DNA from: Branchiostoma floridae
Taxonomy: Eukaryota > Chordata > Leptocardii > Amphioxiformes > Branchiostomatidae
Direction of reading: 5' to 3'
Assembly (NCBI RefSeq): GCF_000003815.2
Contig: NC_049988.1
Coordinates: forward strand, 5,358,065-5,422,064
DNA length: 64,000 bases
The stretch's first letter is position 1, and every line of letters starts with the position of its first letter. The notes beneath the pieces are model-generated. The model saw only the letters and a list, made by a program, of their open reading frames with translations, was not told where the DNA came from and did not search any database. The translations under genes and the position numbers were made by a program. This document shows, piece by piece, positions 1-10,713 of the stretch.

Positions 1-439
1 GATAGCAAAGATATCTAGGATGCATCATGGTAAAGACAAATGCTTCATATGCAACGACTTCTAGTTCTTTGTATGGTACTGGCCAGATGGAAAGGATACA
101 TATTCCATGTTCCATAATTCGACATAATATCCTTATAAGTCGACGTAACGGTTCTGTTTGAAATGCGATATGGCCTGACATTATCACACCGTAACAATAC
201 CAGGTTGACCTATAAACTTAAACGCTGTACGTGAAATGTGGTATTTGCGAAGACTAATGGGCTTTGCAGTGCCGTCCCTGGAAGCAATTGTAAATAAATA
301 CCAAGAGCAGGACTCGCTTCTTCAACAGCCAGATAGCCTGGAGAATGTTACACACTGGCAGTGTGAAATGGCGACTATTGCACTTGTGTTCACAGCCTGC
401 GTTCGGTTATTCTGGTCACGAACTGCAACACCAACTTAC
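1..439 (-). other. First intron (partial) of the receptor-like gene
   Basis: This is the start of the intron that follows the receptor-like exon at 440-713. On the minus strand it begins with a consensus GTAAGT donor (plus-strand 434-439). The rest of the gene would lie to the left of the window. I see no other feature here. Confidence 0.5.
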
Positions 440-713
440 AGGAGGACAGCAGCACGATTCCCAGCACCACGACCAGAACCACGGCCTTGATGAGGGCCAG
501 CGGCGGCACCCCGTCCTCTTCATCCCCGCCGACATCCCCGGCTGGATGCCCGGTCGTGTTTTTCCCGCCGAAGTCGTTCTCCCACGTAGAGTTGGTGATG
601 TTCCAGGAGCTCCCATTCAGAAACCAGAGTGGAGATGCTGTTATGGCACCAACGTTAGAAAGTCCCGACCAATTTCCGCCGTGGCGACCCAGATGTGCGT
701 GTGCTTTTGCCAT
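440..713 (-). CDS. First coding exon of a probable class A GPCR (partial)
   Basis: The exon starts at an ATG with a good context (AAG before, G after) and encodes about 91 residues before a GTAAGT donor. The first 68 or so residues are hydrophilic and carry several N-glycosylation sequons (NWS, NGS, NIT, NST, NTT). They are followed by a hydrophobic segment, residues 72-91 (ALIKAVVLVVVLGIVLLSS), which the intron cuts at its end. A glycosylated extracellular tail followed by a first membrane helix is the layout of a rhodopsin-family receptor, and the helix resembles TM1 of aminergic receptors. Ligand and subfamily cannot be read from this exon. It could also be another type I or multi-pass membrane protein. 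The gene is incomplete because the other exons would lie left of base 1. Confidence 0.5.
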
Positions 714-2215
714 CTTCCACCTTCCGTCGGCAGGATGTGTTGGTTTACATAGAAGGCGTGGGAGGCTTTCAGGCTGCTGTCTAGTACTCAGGCTTGTCCT
801 TTAGTCTTCTGGTGTTTCCGTGGCCTGCGGGAATATCAAAATTGCAATTACGCACAGAAAACAGCTGCAGAAGAACCACACAAGCCCTGTAGTAAATTCG
901 CTCTCCTTTCAAAGAGGAAAGGTGCTAATCCTTATGTTTCACTCAGTCTAGGCTGCAAACGTTTTGATTGATTCGGCTAAGTCCAGCGTATGCTCCTATT
1001 TGGTAATAAAAGAAATAACGGAAGTGCGTTTGAATGAGCGGAGAACGTAATGTTGAGAAATTTGTTTAGGAAAAAAGTTAATGTTCGTGTCTGATATGTT
1101 TGACAGGTTGAACAGGCGATAACTGACGAAAGGGTTGAGATGAAACGTTTACAATTTCCCTGTTATGGAGAATGAAAGTAATATCACATGCAAAAAAAAT
1201 GTTAATTTCTTAATAATTTGCAACCTACAGACGCCATGATAAGTCAGGGCATATATGCTCAATACCGAATTTCACACACACACACACACGCATATATATA
1301 TATATATATATATATAGGAGCCCAAAATACATATAAAATATGACATAGGAGCCCAAAATACACATTCTTGAAAAAAGCCCAAAATTAGAAATAACTAACA
1401 TCCTAACATTTAAGAAAGTTCACATTTGCTAGCGAGTACAGTAATCTCTCACTCCACCTGCGTCCCCATGCGGGATGAAATGTTATCGGAAGTAGACTAT
1501 CTCAAAATTCCTTCTACCCCTTTGCAAATAGCAAACCAAGATGTGTTAGAAAATAGCAAACAAATCTTAATTAAGAATTTTGAAATGGTGCATGGAGAAA
1601 TATTAAAAAGGCATTTGTCCTTAGCACCCCAGTATCAAATGTCTAGTTCTTAGGTTCAATACCTGGGCACAGGAAAATATACATTCTTGGTCTGAAGCTT
1701 GACAAAAAAAATCCCAAAATGTCTCTTTCTGAAGGGACCTATTGTAAACAGTTCGTATGCCGTATGGGTGCCTTGGAAATATTTCCACAGAGCTTCATGT
1801 ACATATTCAGCATCAACTTAATATTACTTATTATTTCAGGCTATTTGCAGACCGAAGAAATATACTTTGAACTTCTATGATACGTAGCCAAATAAAGTGA
1901 AATTACCTTGGCCTTGAATACTATGTTTTTAGTTGTGCCCTGGTGGAGATGCTGTTTTCCGACGTGTGTTTGTAACGTTATGTATGTACCCGATAAGCTG
2001 TGGATAGATCTTTATGATATTTAGTAGGTGAGTACATAGTGATTTTGGTAACGAAGGTCAAGTTCCAAAATGATTCACCTATTTTTTTCTGCGGGCTGTG
2101 TATGTATGTGGACAATATATTGTCCATTGAACGTCATTCACATTTTTGCACACACCAGTTTTCAATTCTTCATTTTGGAATGTCTGTCCTTTTCTTACGA
2201 AAATGTATAATGCAT
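714..2215. other. Intergenic, no gene recognised
   Basis: Presumed upstream region of the receptor-like gene. It contains a CA/TA microsatellite (1273-1315), a short direct repeat of GGAGCCCAAAATACA at 1317-1364, and a stretch at about 1925-2065 resembling the dispersed family described at 55590. No coding region can be supported. Confidence 0.5.
1273..1315. repeat. (CA)n(TA)n microsatellite
   Basis: A run of CA dinucleotides passes directly into a run of TA dinucleotides. Confidence 0.9.
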
Positions 2216-2330
2216 TAAGTACGTCGATGAAGGTTAGACATCCAGGTAATAAGATATGCCAAAAAGCAGTTACTCAAGCAATTGCATATGATTTTGGAAA
2301 CGGTCAGACGTTTCAGACAAGATACGTTGT
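2216..2330 (-). repeat. Dispersed repeat, Penelope-tail type, minus orientation
   Basis: On the minus strand this segment contains motifs that recur at 24570-24690 and after the Penelope-like GIY-YIG segment at 42720-42790: a CAAAATCATA block, a CAGTTG(C)TT block and a TTACCTGGATGTCTAACCTT block. It overlaps the left arm of the foldback at 2276-2563. Confidence 0.55.
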
Positions 2331-2563
2331 CTTTCGTTAGTGACACTGAAGTGATCTTGTTGGAGAACTCTTCGTCTTCCCCCCTTTGCATACTAATTCA
2401 TAGTTAGGAAAAACCTGCTCTCCAACTAGATATATTTTGCATATCCATTCATGGCTAGGATATGAAAACTGTTCTCCAACAAGATCTCTTCAGTGTCACT
2501 GACGAAAGACAACGGAACTTCTCTAAAATGTCTGACCGTTCCCAAAATCATATGCAATTGCTT
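2276..2563. repeat. Foldback element with ~93-bp inverted arms
   Basis: Arm 2276-2368 is repeated as a nearly complete reverse complement at 2471-2563, with a spacer of about 100 bp. Both arms contain AAGCAATTGCATATGATTTT-like sequence at their outer ends and a GTTCTCCAACAAGATC-type inner end. No transposase is present, so this is a non-autonomous foldback or an inverted duplication of a Penelope tail. Confidence 0.75.
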
Positions 2564-2855
2564 TAGCGTTTTTGCATAAAAAATTACAGTATTGTATTAG
2601 GCTTCTGTTATCAGTAAATGATATGTACGTCTAGACTCCTACATGAGAAAATCTATTTCGTAACGCCCGGCCAGTTAAAGCAATATTCATTCTTCTAACA
2701 AGAAATTCTCTCATCTACTTGAATTTCTATACTGCCAAATTATCCTTAACTAACAAATGACCGAGTAATACTTGTCTCATTCTAAACTTGTACATCTTTT
2801 TTTACGATCCGACCTAACCTAACCGAATTTAACGTAAATGTTAGGTTAGATTTAG

Positions 2856-3386
2856 TTTAAGGTCACAGCAAGTAGATTTTATGGATGACATCAGCGCGCG
2901 CATTAATTTTCGCCTGATTTCAGAAAAAAAAAAAATTTTTTTCTTCTGCAGGGATGGTCAACGTGACGATAAAGTGCCAAAATGAGCAAATATGTTTTCT
3001 TGTAGCCTAATAATTGTACTTGTAGAAGTGACACTTGTGAGGTACCCAGGACTGTAGTTGTAGAAATGAAACTAATTGGATAGTTGTAAAGGTGACACCA
3101 ATATGGAAGCCATGAGTGTGGTTACCAACTTTGTTGGTGATGCCAGTCTACCACACTAGTGTCACTTATACCACTTCAGTACATGTCTTAAATACAGGAA
3201 TGAATGCCTTGTTGGCTCTGATACCATGTTTCTTATTACAACATTCATCACAACTTATGGTGCCTATTTTTGAAAATGTAGCCATCTTGTTTTTTTTCAC
3301 CCATCTTGTTTTTTTTTCGCCCTATCGCACTATTTTTGCAGTCTGCAGAGGATGTCATCCATAAAATTTACTTGCTGTGGCCTAAG
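2856..3386. mobile_element. MITE-like element with 35-bp inverted ends (family B, full copy)
   Basis: The left end reads TTAAGGTCACAGCAAGTAGA and continues into a TTTTATGGATGACATC block. The right end (3350-3385) is its reverse complement, finishing GCTGTGGCCTAA. Other copies are at 7005, 35785-36051 (reverse) and 44497-44873. An inner block (about 3030-3230) recurs at 8828-9010. No transposase is seen. Confidence 0.7.
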
Positions 3387-4840
3387 GGGCGCTCACGTAT
3401 CAGAAAATCCCTTGTAACGAATGATGTGATGAAAACAAAGATTTGCTGAAACTATAAGCTTATGTTATTGATTGACAGTCGCCATGTTTGAACAAGAAAT
3501 GGCTTAGTTATAAAGTCGGGCCATTTCCAGATACAATCACGGCGAGAGCTAGTCTTTAGCGTAACACGATTCAGCAAAGGTAATCTTTCATCACATCCCT
3601 GACCGGCATGCACGTCCGTGATGATTTGTGTTATCATAGAATTCTTTTACAGAACTAAGGACAAACATACGGAGGCAAAGCGAGTCCCTAGAACAGCGTA
3701 TCAATACAATAGTATTGATATTGTAACGTTACTTCCGGTCTTTCGCTCTATTCGCTGTCACCAAAAGGCTATCCATTCGTTGTCATCTATCTATATAGAC
3801 ATCTATGATTATCAATGACTCTACAGCGTATCGGTCTGTAAACATAGGTAATATACATGGTTACCTTCTTATGTCTGTACAGAGTAGTCAACGAACGTTT
3901 CCAATGGTGGCCCAACGCTTCCCAGAGGGAAATATAGATGGTTGTTTCGAGTCAGTTCTCTTTCAATCCGCCAAACTTCCTCATTCGCTAATGGCCTTCT
4001 GGTGTTTTTTCTCCACTTTATACCGCTGATGTCATTCCCTGGAGCTTCCGGAGAGCGATTCCCCGGTCCACAGACGTGCTGGCTCCCTCATTCAGACCGT
4101 CATTTCCTGTGTACAAAGACCCAATCGGTGTTTTTTTCTCGGCAGTACGGTCGCAGCGAGCACAAGGTTTGCCTGCTAACTATGGAACAGCGCCGAGAAT
4201 ACAACAAGGTCAGGTGTTCCTGAGAAGGTCCATGTATTCAACATCCTCAGCTTTCGACATTTTGCCTGGCTATCGGACGAGTATAGCTCTGAAATAGTTG
4301 TCCGCGACTGCTAGGAGTACTATTACCGGCGGTGGATGCATCAGTCCGCCCGTGATTCTTATCCACCCAGTATTGTATTGACAAAACATCCCGACAAATG
4401 GAAGCAAGATCCCTGGAGAATTTGAATGGCTTTTGTCGTCTGTCTGCTTTAACAATGATCATGGGATATACACAAAGGTCCTGGTCATGGCTACAGCACA
4501 ATATATCATGCGCTTTTGAGTACGGTTGATGTGTAGGGGTGACATTATTTGCGCATTGGGTTCCTAAAGGTTACAAGGGGCAAAAGGTAATATTGTATTT
4601 GTCATACATGAAAATGATATGGAGCATAGCTGTCTGACACCGTTCTCATGTGGTCTTCCTCTTTTTTCTTTTACCATCACAATATTACACAACAACAATA
4701 ACAATATCTGCCGTAGTGGAACGCCAACTCTCAGATCCATAAAGACTTAGAACTGGTTGACGTTACTGTTGTAGAGTTACTGTTGTCTCCAAACCATACC
4801 AATTCAGCAAATGTATGCCGTGAATTGAAAACAAACTATC
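3387..4840. other. Intergenic, nothing recognised
   Basis: Short open stretches occur on both strands but none has a domain, splice context or repeat match that I can support. Confidence 0.4.
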
Positions 4841-5095
4841 GGAAATGAATGCTTGTGTTACAAAAATTCAAAGATCAAGGAAGAAGATGTGAAGGAACAA
4901 AAAATAATAATCTACTGCTCGGTAAACCACACTCTGTGTTGAACAAATATTTGGTTCAACCTTCCTGTCTTCTCAGATTTCATAGTGAAGTCAACTATTG
5001 TGGCCAATGTTTTTATTTGCGCACTCGCATCAGTTTTGGGGTTCCAAGAGAATGCTATCTTTATAATCAAATCAACATGGCCTCACTATTAGCAT
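4840..5095 (+). repeat. Dispersed repeat family C, copy 1
   Basis: The segment aligns by eye with 25735-26055 in NFX1 intron 5. Shared blocks include GAAGGAACAAAAA, CACACTCTGTGTT, TTCAACCTTCCTG, GTTTTGGGGTTCC and AATCAACATGGC. The origin is unknown. Confidence 0.6.
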
Positions 5096-7004
5096 CAGGT
5101 GTTATGGAAGGTGCCATCTGCGCGTGCTGTCCGCCCACACAGCTACTGCGTCATACACGGAGGGGTTCAAATCAAAGCCACACACTTGTTTTTGCCGCAG
5201 GAGCACATCGATCATTACTTCACTGCCTGCCAGATAGCTCACACCCGAAGGGACGACTTCAGAGAAGCCACAGAAAATATGCACGTGTATCATTGGTTCC
5301 CATCATGTAAAAGCGATGTTTGTCTTTTATCGTCCTCCTTTTGAGAGAGTAGAGCAGAGCTGTCCAATGGCTGCCTATGGGAAATACGTCTTCTATTGTA
5401 GCAGCGCTCCCGTTCCATTTTGTAACTAGAGTTCCACGAACCCAAATGATATCAACTTTCATGACTGATGAGGTTTCTCAACTGATGTGGTTTCTAATTC
5501 ATTATTGGCATTGTTACCCTATGACTGGAGGGTAACCTCCGTGTACAGAGTATTGTGAACGGTCTATGTCTTGAGTGTTCGCACCTATATCTCTTTGTTT
5601 CATTTGCAGCATTCGTATGTGCATGGTTTGGCATGTCGTTTGTACTCAGTTGCGCGATGATGTAATGTGAGTTTTATTCCACCTTCGCTCACTTGTTTAC
5701 ATATACAGATGTACATAGTATTACTCTCTGTCTTCTCCTCCTAAACAACACAAGTTGTCCAAAGTATGAAAGTCTTAACTTAAGTTAGCGATTCTATCAT
5801 TTTCTCAGTTATGCAAATGTTCCATGATTTGTATAATTTATGTTTGATGATGTTCCTTTTTTATGAACTTACATATATTACAAATTTTGAATTCCCGCCA
5901 TGTCATCATCATTTGTCATCCTCTGAGGCGCATGCGCAGCAGGTGAAGTTTGACCTCCAGTACAGTCTGTCTTTCATCGCTGTAAGAATTCCCACCATAT
6001 ATCACTACGGAATTATCACATTTTCTCGGTAAATATACAGCTTGGCTCATATTTGCATAATTAGCATCTAGCTATATCAATAATAAGTAGCTAAACAAAA
6101 GTTTGACGATCCTCTGACTCCTTCTTGAGTTATTCCCAAACAAGGCAACGGCACCACCACTAACTTACACCTTTCCGTTGTACCTAACGATCTAAAGATT
6201 TTGAGGATCCTTTGTAACGTCTACTTCTTCTATTGGATTAGTAAGTACCAGATTCCTCAATTTTGAGGAGCAAGGAGAAAATATATGTATGGTCACCCTT
6301 CTGGTTGGCTGGACAACGTCGCCGATGGAAGACGTACAGTTCATAAAGCTTGATCTGAAAAACGATGTTTAAAAGTCGTCTCTCTCAAACTTGTTAACAT
6401 TTCTTTAGACGGTTAGCCTCAATATCCAATATTAGCATTGTTACCTGGGATGCTATCTGCATTGTCTTGTTACAATTTTGAATAGGATGAAATGAAACGA
6501 AATAATTCCTACGTTCACACATTCAAGTTTCCCGCCAGTATGTTCACCTTGATAGTTTGCGCAATTGCAGACCAGTCAACAGAGCACCTAGCGGGTTTGC
6601 CGAGTACGACAAGAAACTATGCAGTAATAAACTTTTGGTTACTAAACATAAGAAAAGGTCTATAACATGAATTATCAAATTGACACGACTAAAGCAAAGG
6701 TCGTTTCGCGATGTTTTCTACAAGTATGAACACACAAGAGCAAGCACAAACGATAGTAATTACGATAAGAATGATAATGGCAATGATGATAATGATATTG
6801 AGTGGATGGAGGTTTATGTTGCTCACCTTGTTGTGCCGAGTGACACATAGGTTAGCAAGTTTCCTTGCGGTTTTCTGTGGCAGGGAATGGTGTTGTTGCT
6901 GCTAACAGCTAGAATCTAACAGCTAATAGCTGTTTGTTGGTGCGTTCGTCACACATGGAATGCCGGCGGAAAACATGTCGTAGATGTATAAACTATGTAT
7001 ATCT
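5096..7004. other. Intergenic, nothing recognised
   Basis: AT-rich DNA with no supported gene or structured repeat. Confidence 0.4.
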
Positions 7005-7080
7005 TTAAGGCTACAGCAAGTAAATTTTATGGACGACATCCTACGCAGAGTGCAAAAATAATGAGATTGCGCTAAAAAAA
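7005..7080 (+). repeat. Single terminal end of MITE family B
   Basis: Begins TTAAGGCTACAGCAAGTAAA and continues with the TTTTATGGACGACATCC block of family B. I did not find a matching opposite end, so the copy is truncated. Confidence 0.6.
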
Positions 7081-7269
7081 ACAAGACCGAAACATATTAT
7101 CTGATCAATCTGAACCAAAAGACTAAAAGACAACTTTCCCCAATACTTTTACTCAATATTGAACTCTTATGGTAAAAAGAGGAATCTTCAAATTGAGAAC
7201 ATACAAAAAATCAAGCTTACTTATGACAGAAAAAAAAATACGTAGATGTACAAAATTCCAATCATCGCC

Positions 7270-7725
7270 GAGCCATGACTTTAATAATGATTAGACACTT
7301 CAAATTGAAGCCGGTAGATACAACCTCCTCACCTCAACAAGATACAACCAGACTCATCCAAAGGACAGAATATGTCAAATTTGTAATTATAATCTTGTAG
7401 AAAATGAATTACATTTTGTTTTAGAATATTCTTTGTACACAGACATGCGCAAATCTCTTGTAAGTTCCGTTGAACTAGTTCACATGTACGTTTCACGAAG
7501 GAAGAAATGTTTGCATACGTTATGTCATCTAAAGACTACCATGTAATGGAAAACTCTGTAAAATTTTTCTCATGTTTCAAGAAGAGGGAAGAGACCCTGT
7601 AGTTTTTAATAGAATGTAGCGTTTTCTTCTATACTTCTAATGTTACATTGAGTTTTTAACTGAGTGCATTTAGCCCATGTTGGGCATGGATATGCAATAA
7701 AGATCATTGTCATTACATAACTGAG
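7270..7725 (+). mobile_element. LINE 3' end: C-terminal reverse-transcriptase-protein fragment
   Basis: An open frame from 7304 to 7546 encodes IEAGRYN, then RICQICN, VENELHFVLE and Y.DMRKSL. This arrangement (a grouped C..C, a glutamate-rich turn and HF, then LY..R) is the familiar C-terminus of animal non-LTR retrotransposon ORF2 proteins. It ends at a TAA, and a 3' UTR follows with AATAAA at about 7696 and a short CATT-like end. The rest of the element is missing, so this is a 5'-truncated copy. The clade cannot be fixed from this part. Confidence 0.7.
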
Positions 7726-8433
7726 AGAACTTGGCCTTTGCATGTGGATCACCAACCTGAATAGAAACATAGCGTATTGCCGTTCACTTTCCATAACATT
7801 GGAACGAAACGACAGGTGCCGACCGCCGTGTTGGCGTCCGCACACATGCTCCAGTAAATCATCAACGCTATCTTAATTTTTACCCATTTAGGTTTAAGTG
7901 TTCCAGGAGAATATTGAGTCAAATGTGTAAAGACTATCAATTATATATTGATATAAGGTATGCCCTATTTGTGAGATCTAAAAGGCTCCGTGTTTAGATT
8001 ATAATTTCAGCTGGCATTCTCAGATAGAGGTCATCTCTCCCAGCCATCACATTGTATCTATCTGTTCAATGTTTGCTTCCTTGAATGTAACGTGAAACCA
8101 GATACATGCCGCGTTAAAACTACTCGTAATACATGGATGGCCGAAATTTCGTTTTACGACATTTTCTACATTTTGCAGTACATGCCAGATTAGTGTGATA
8201 CCAGCAGCTGCTTCAGTGATTGACGTCGCAGCACTTCCTTCCCATCGATATGGAGGCAGTAGTATCTCTTGGTATCTTCTGTGGGAGATATACAGTAAAC
8301 TTACGTTTTACCTACTCTCAAAGCAGAGGTTGGTGCCAAAAATCGTGACCTTTTCCTTTCGTCCATTTTCTATCGACCGACCTTTCCTTGTTGGTGGAGG
8401 GGTTGGTGTGGCGTGTGTGTTCACATAGGCACG
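7726..8433. other. Intergenic, nothing recognised
   Basis: No gene or repeat structure supported. Confidence 0.4.
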
Positions 8434-8734
8434 ATCTAGACACAGTTTTTCCCGATATCTGCGAGCTGACAACCTCTCGCCAACAGCTTTTTTTCAGCGT
8501 CTAGATGGAACTGCAATATCGCCATAAAGATATCGGCAGAATTTCTGCCGAAAGGTCCGTAGCATTCGTCCGATAGCTTAGCAGGGGTCCCCGACAACTT
8601 CCGTGTCCGTGTAGATGTGTCCCGACTTCGGGAGGGCTCATTAGCATATAACGCGGGCTCATTAGGCTATATAACTGTTTATGACAGATCCCTCCCGACA
8701 TCTCCACAGATATCGGTAAAAACTGTGTCTAGAT
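8434..8734. mobile_element. MITE with ~29-bp terminal inverted repeats
   Basis: The left end ATCTAGACACAGTTTTTCCC, continuing into GATATCTG, is repeated in reverse complement at 8706-8734 (CAGATATCGGTAAAAACTGT, then GTCTAGAT). The 301-bp element has no coding capacity. The superfamily is unclear because no clear target duplication is visible. Confidence 0.75.
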
Positions 8735-8827
8735 TGGGCCTTATGTATCCGGCAGAAATAGGTATGTTAGCTTTTAAGTAAGGTTTTGGTACAAGTCGAT
8801 GTGATATATGTTCTGTATGCGATATAT

Positions 8828-9090
8828 GACACTTGTGAGGTAACCAGGACTGTGCTTGTGAAAATGAAACTTATTGGATAGTTGTAAAAGTGACACCACT
8901 ATGGAAGCCATGAGTGTGGTTACCAACTTTGTTGGTGATGCCAGTCTACCACACCAGTACATGTCCGAGTTGAATACAGGAATGAATGCCTTGTTGGCTC
9001 TGATACCATGTTTTGTCCCTTTTTATTCTTTTTACAAGAGTCATCACAACTTCATGGTGCCTAAAACATACAAGGTAAGAGTACGGCTTT
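8828..9090 (+). repeat. Internal part of MITE family B without ends
   Basis: A block from GACACTTGTGAGGTA through ATGGAAGCCATGAGTGTGG to GCTCTGATACCATGTTT closely matches 3030-3230 inside the full family B copy. It has an open frame in both places, but no family is recognised. Confidence 0.65.
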
Positions 9091-9278
9091 ACTGCATCAT
9101 CAAATAAAACGTTCTATTCCAAATACCAGTAACTAGCAAACTGATAAAAGGAAGCTCGACTCTGCGAAAATGTATTTTGTAGTCAAACACGACATGTGTG
9201 AAATATTGGTCTCTGTTCCTCCCGTGACAGATCTTCATGTCATCGCTAGAAATCTGTGGCACAGTAATACTCTCCAAG

Positions 9279-9471
9279 CAGAGGTTAGACTCCGGCTGTT
9301 TTTAAAACGTTTTTTATAATTGTTTTTTATCGGGCTTTCTATTTTGTACTGTATCTCGTATTGTCAAAACCTAACTTATGTTTGGCTAACGTAATTCAAG
9401 AAAAATTGCAAAATAGAAAGCCCGATACAAACGACAAAACAACGTTAGATACAGCCGGAGTCTGACCTCTG
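9279..9471. mobile_element. Foldback MITE with ~65-bp arms
   Basis: Starts CAGAGGTTAGACTCCGGCTG and ends with its near reverse complement, with further pairing through ATCGGGCTTTCTATTTTG. The CAGAGG end resembles hAT-type termini, but I do not see a clear 8-bp duplication. It is preceded by TCTCCAAG, which is also part of the terminus of the element at 51044. Confidence 0.75.
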
Positions 9472-10621
9472 CCGCAACTGATAGGGACAAACCAAAGCTA
9501 GGAATGAGGAAAGTCGTGTCTTTTGTAAAGTGCACAGCGTCGGTGGCATATACACGGATTTAAACACAAAAGAACGCTGGGACAAACACCCACACATACT
9601 AATCTGTTTCACAGTCTTTCTTAAGATGTTTTACATCTCCGATCTAAGTTGACACAAATTACACAAATGTCTATTTGTATCTACACAATCACTAAAACCA
9701 GTAAATGTTTGTACAGAGATACGTCAGATAACACGGGTCACATTTGCTGGTATTTGCCAGACCTGACCTACTTTCGATATACCTTTTTTGGCCGGCGTTG
9801 TTTGGTCATTCGCCATCACATGCGTTCTTCAATCACAGGGGACAAGATGTACGAGTGATTCAAACCACCCACTGTTTTACAGGCTGGGTTGAAAAGTTCA
9901 CTGCTCTGTTCATATATTCTCCAAACAGCTCCAACTGTTTTTGTATTACTTTTTTTGCGCTTTTCTCGAGTTTTCTAAATTTCATTTTGTACCGTTTTGT
10001 TGATGTCTGTTTGCAGAGTGTCACGGTTAGGCCTACTATACTGTGAAGCAAACCACAAAGCCCTTCACAATCCGCCATCTATATCAATCCTGGAGAGGGG
10101 CATGTGGCTGGGAGATAAACCCTTTCCTACCTTGCCGTTATGTACGTGTCTTACCAGAACAGATCGGGGGTAAAGCGTAAAAGTCAGAAAAGTCAAAGCG
10201 TTCGTTTTTTTTTTTTACAGAAAGTCACATCGGCCAGTTTAACAGTTCATGATTGAGACTTTCCGGTACTCTTTGATCTAGAATTAGGTAAGAGGGGGTA
10301 CACATGGATGTGAGGCTCCGATTGGTGTTTCAAGTATTTTTGAGAAGAAAATAAACTGTGACATTTTTCTGCCTCTAGAATGGGAGATAAGTCCTACATT
10401 TTAGGAACTCTACTGAGACGAGACCATCTTTCAATTATCTAATGGCCAATGATTATTAGTCGTTAGACTCGCTACATCTATTGAAATCCCTGTCTGGGAC
10501 CTATGTAGGCACCTGGTTGTGCACGTCAGCCATAGTTCTAATGGACACCGGGCGTGTACCGACATCTGGTTCCTGCCGGTAAGCCTACTGGGTTCACTAG
10601 GCTGTCATGGAGCCACACTTA
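9472..10621. other. Intergenic, nothing recognised
   Basis: Several open stretches overlap on both strands at 9744-10078. None has a recognisable domain or splice structure. Confidence 0.4.
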
Positions 10622-10713
10622 TAGCCTGGTATCCAGTCGTAATATAGCTCCCGACTACGAGTCTCTTTCTCAGGAGACTCGGGAGCTATATATTACGGCT
10701 GGATACCAGGCTA
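10622..10713. repeat. Near-perfect hairpin, 33-35-bp arms
   Basis: Arm 10622-10654 (TAGCCTGGTATCCAGTCGTA, then ATATAGCTCCCGA) pairs with 10679-10713. Inside it, GAGTCTC (10659-10665) pairs with GAGACTC (10674-10680), so almost the whole 92 bp can fold into one hairpin. It is probably a very short foldback element. Confidence 0.85.
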
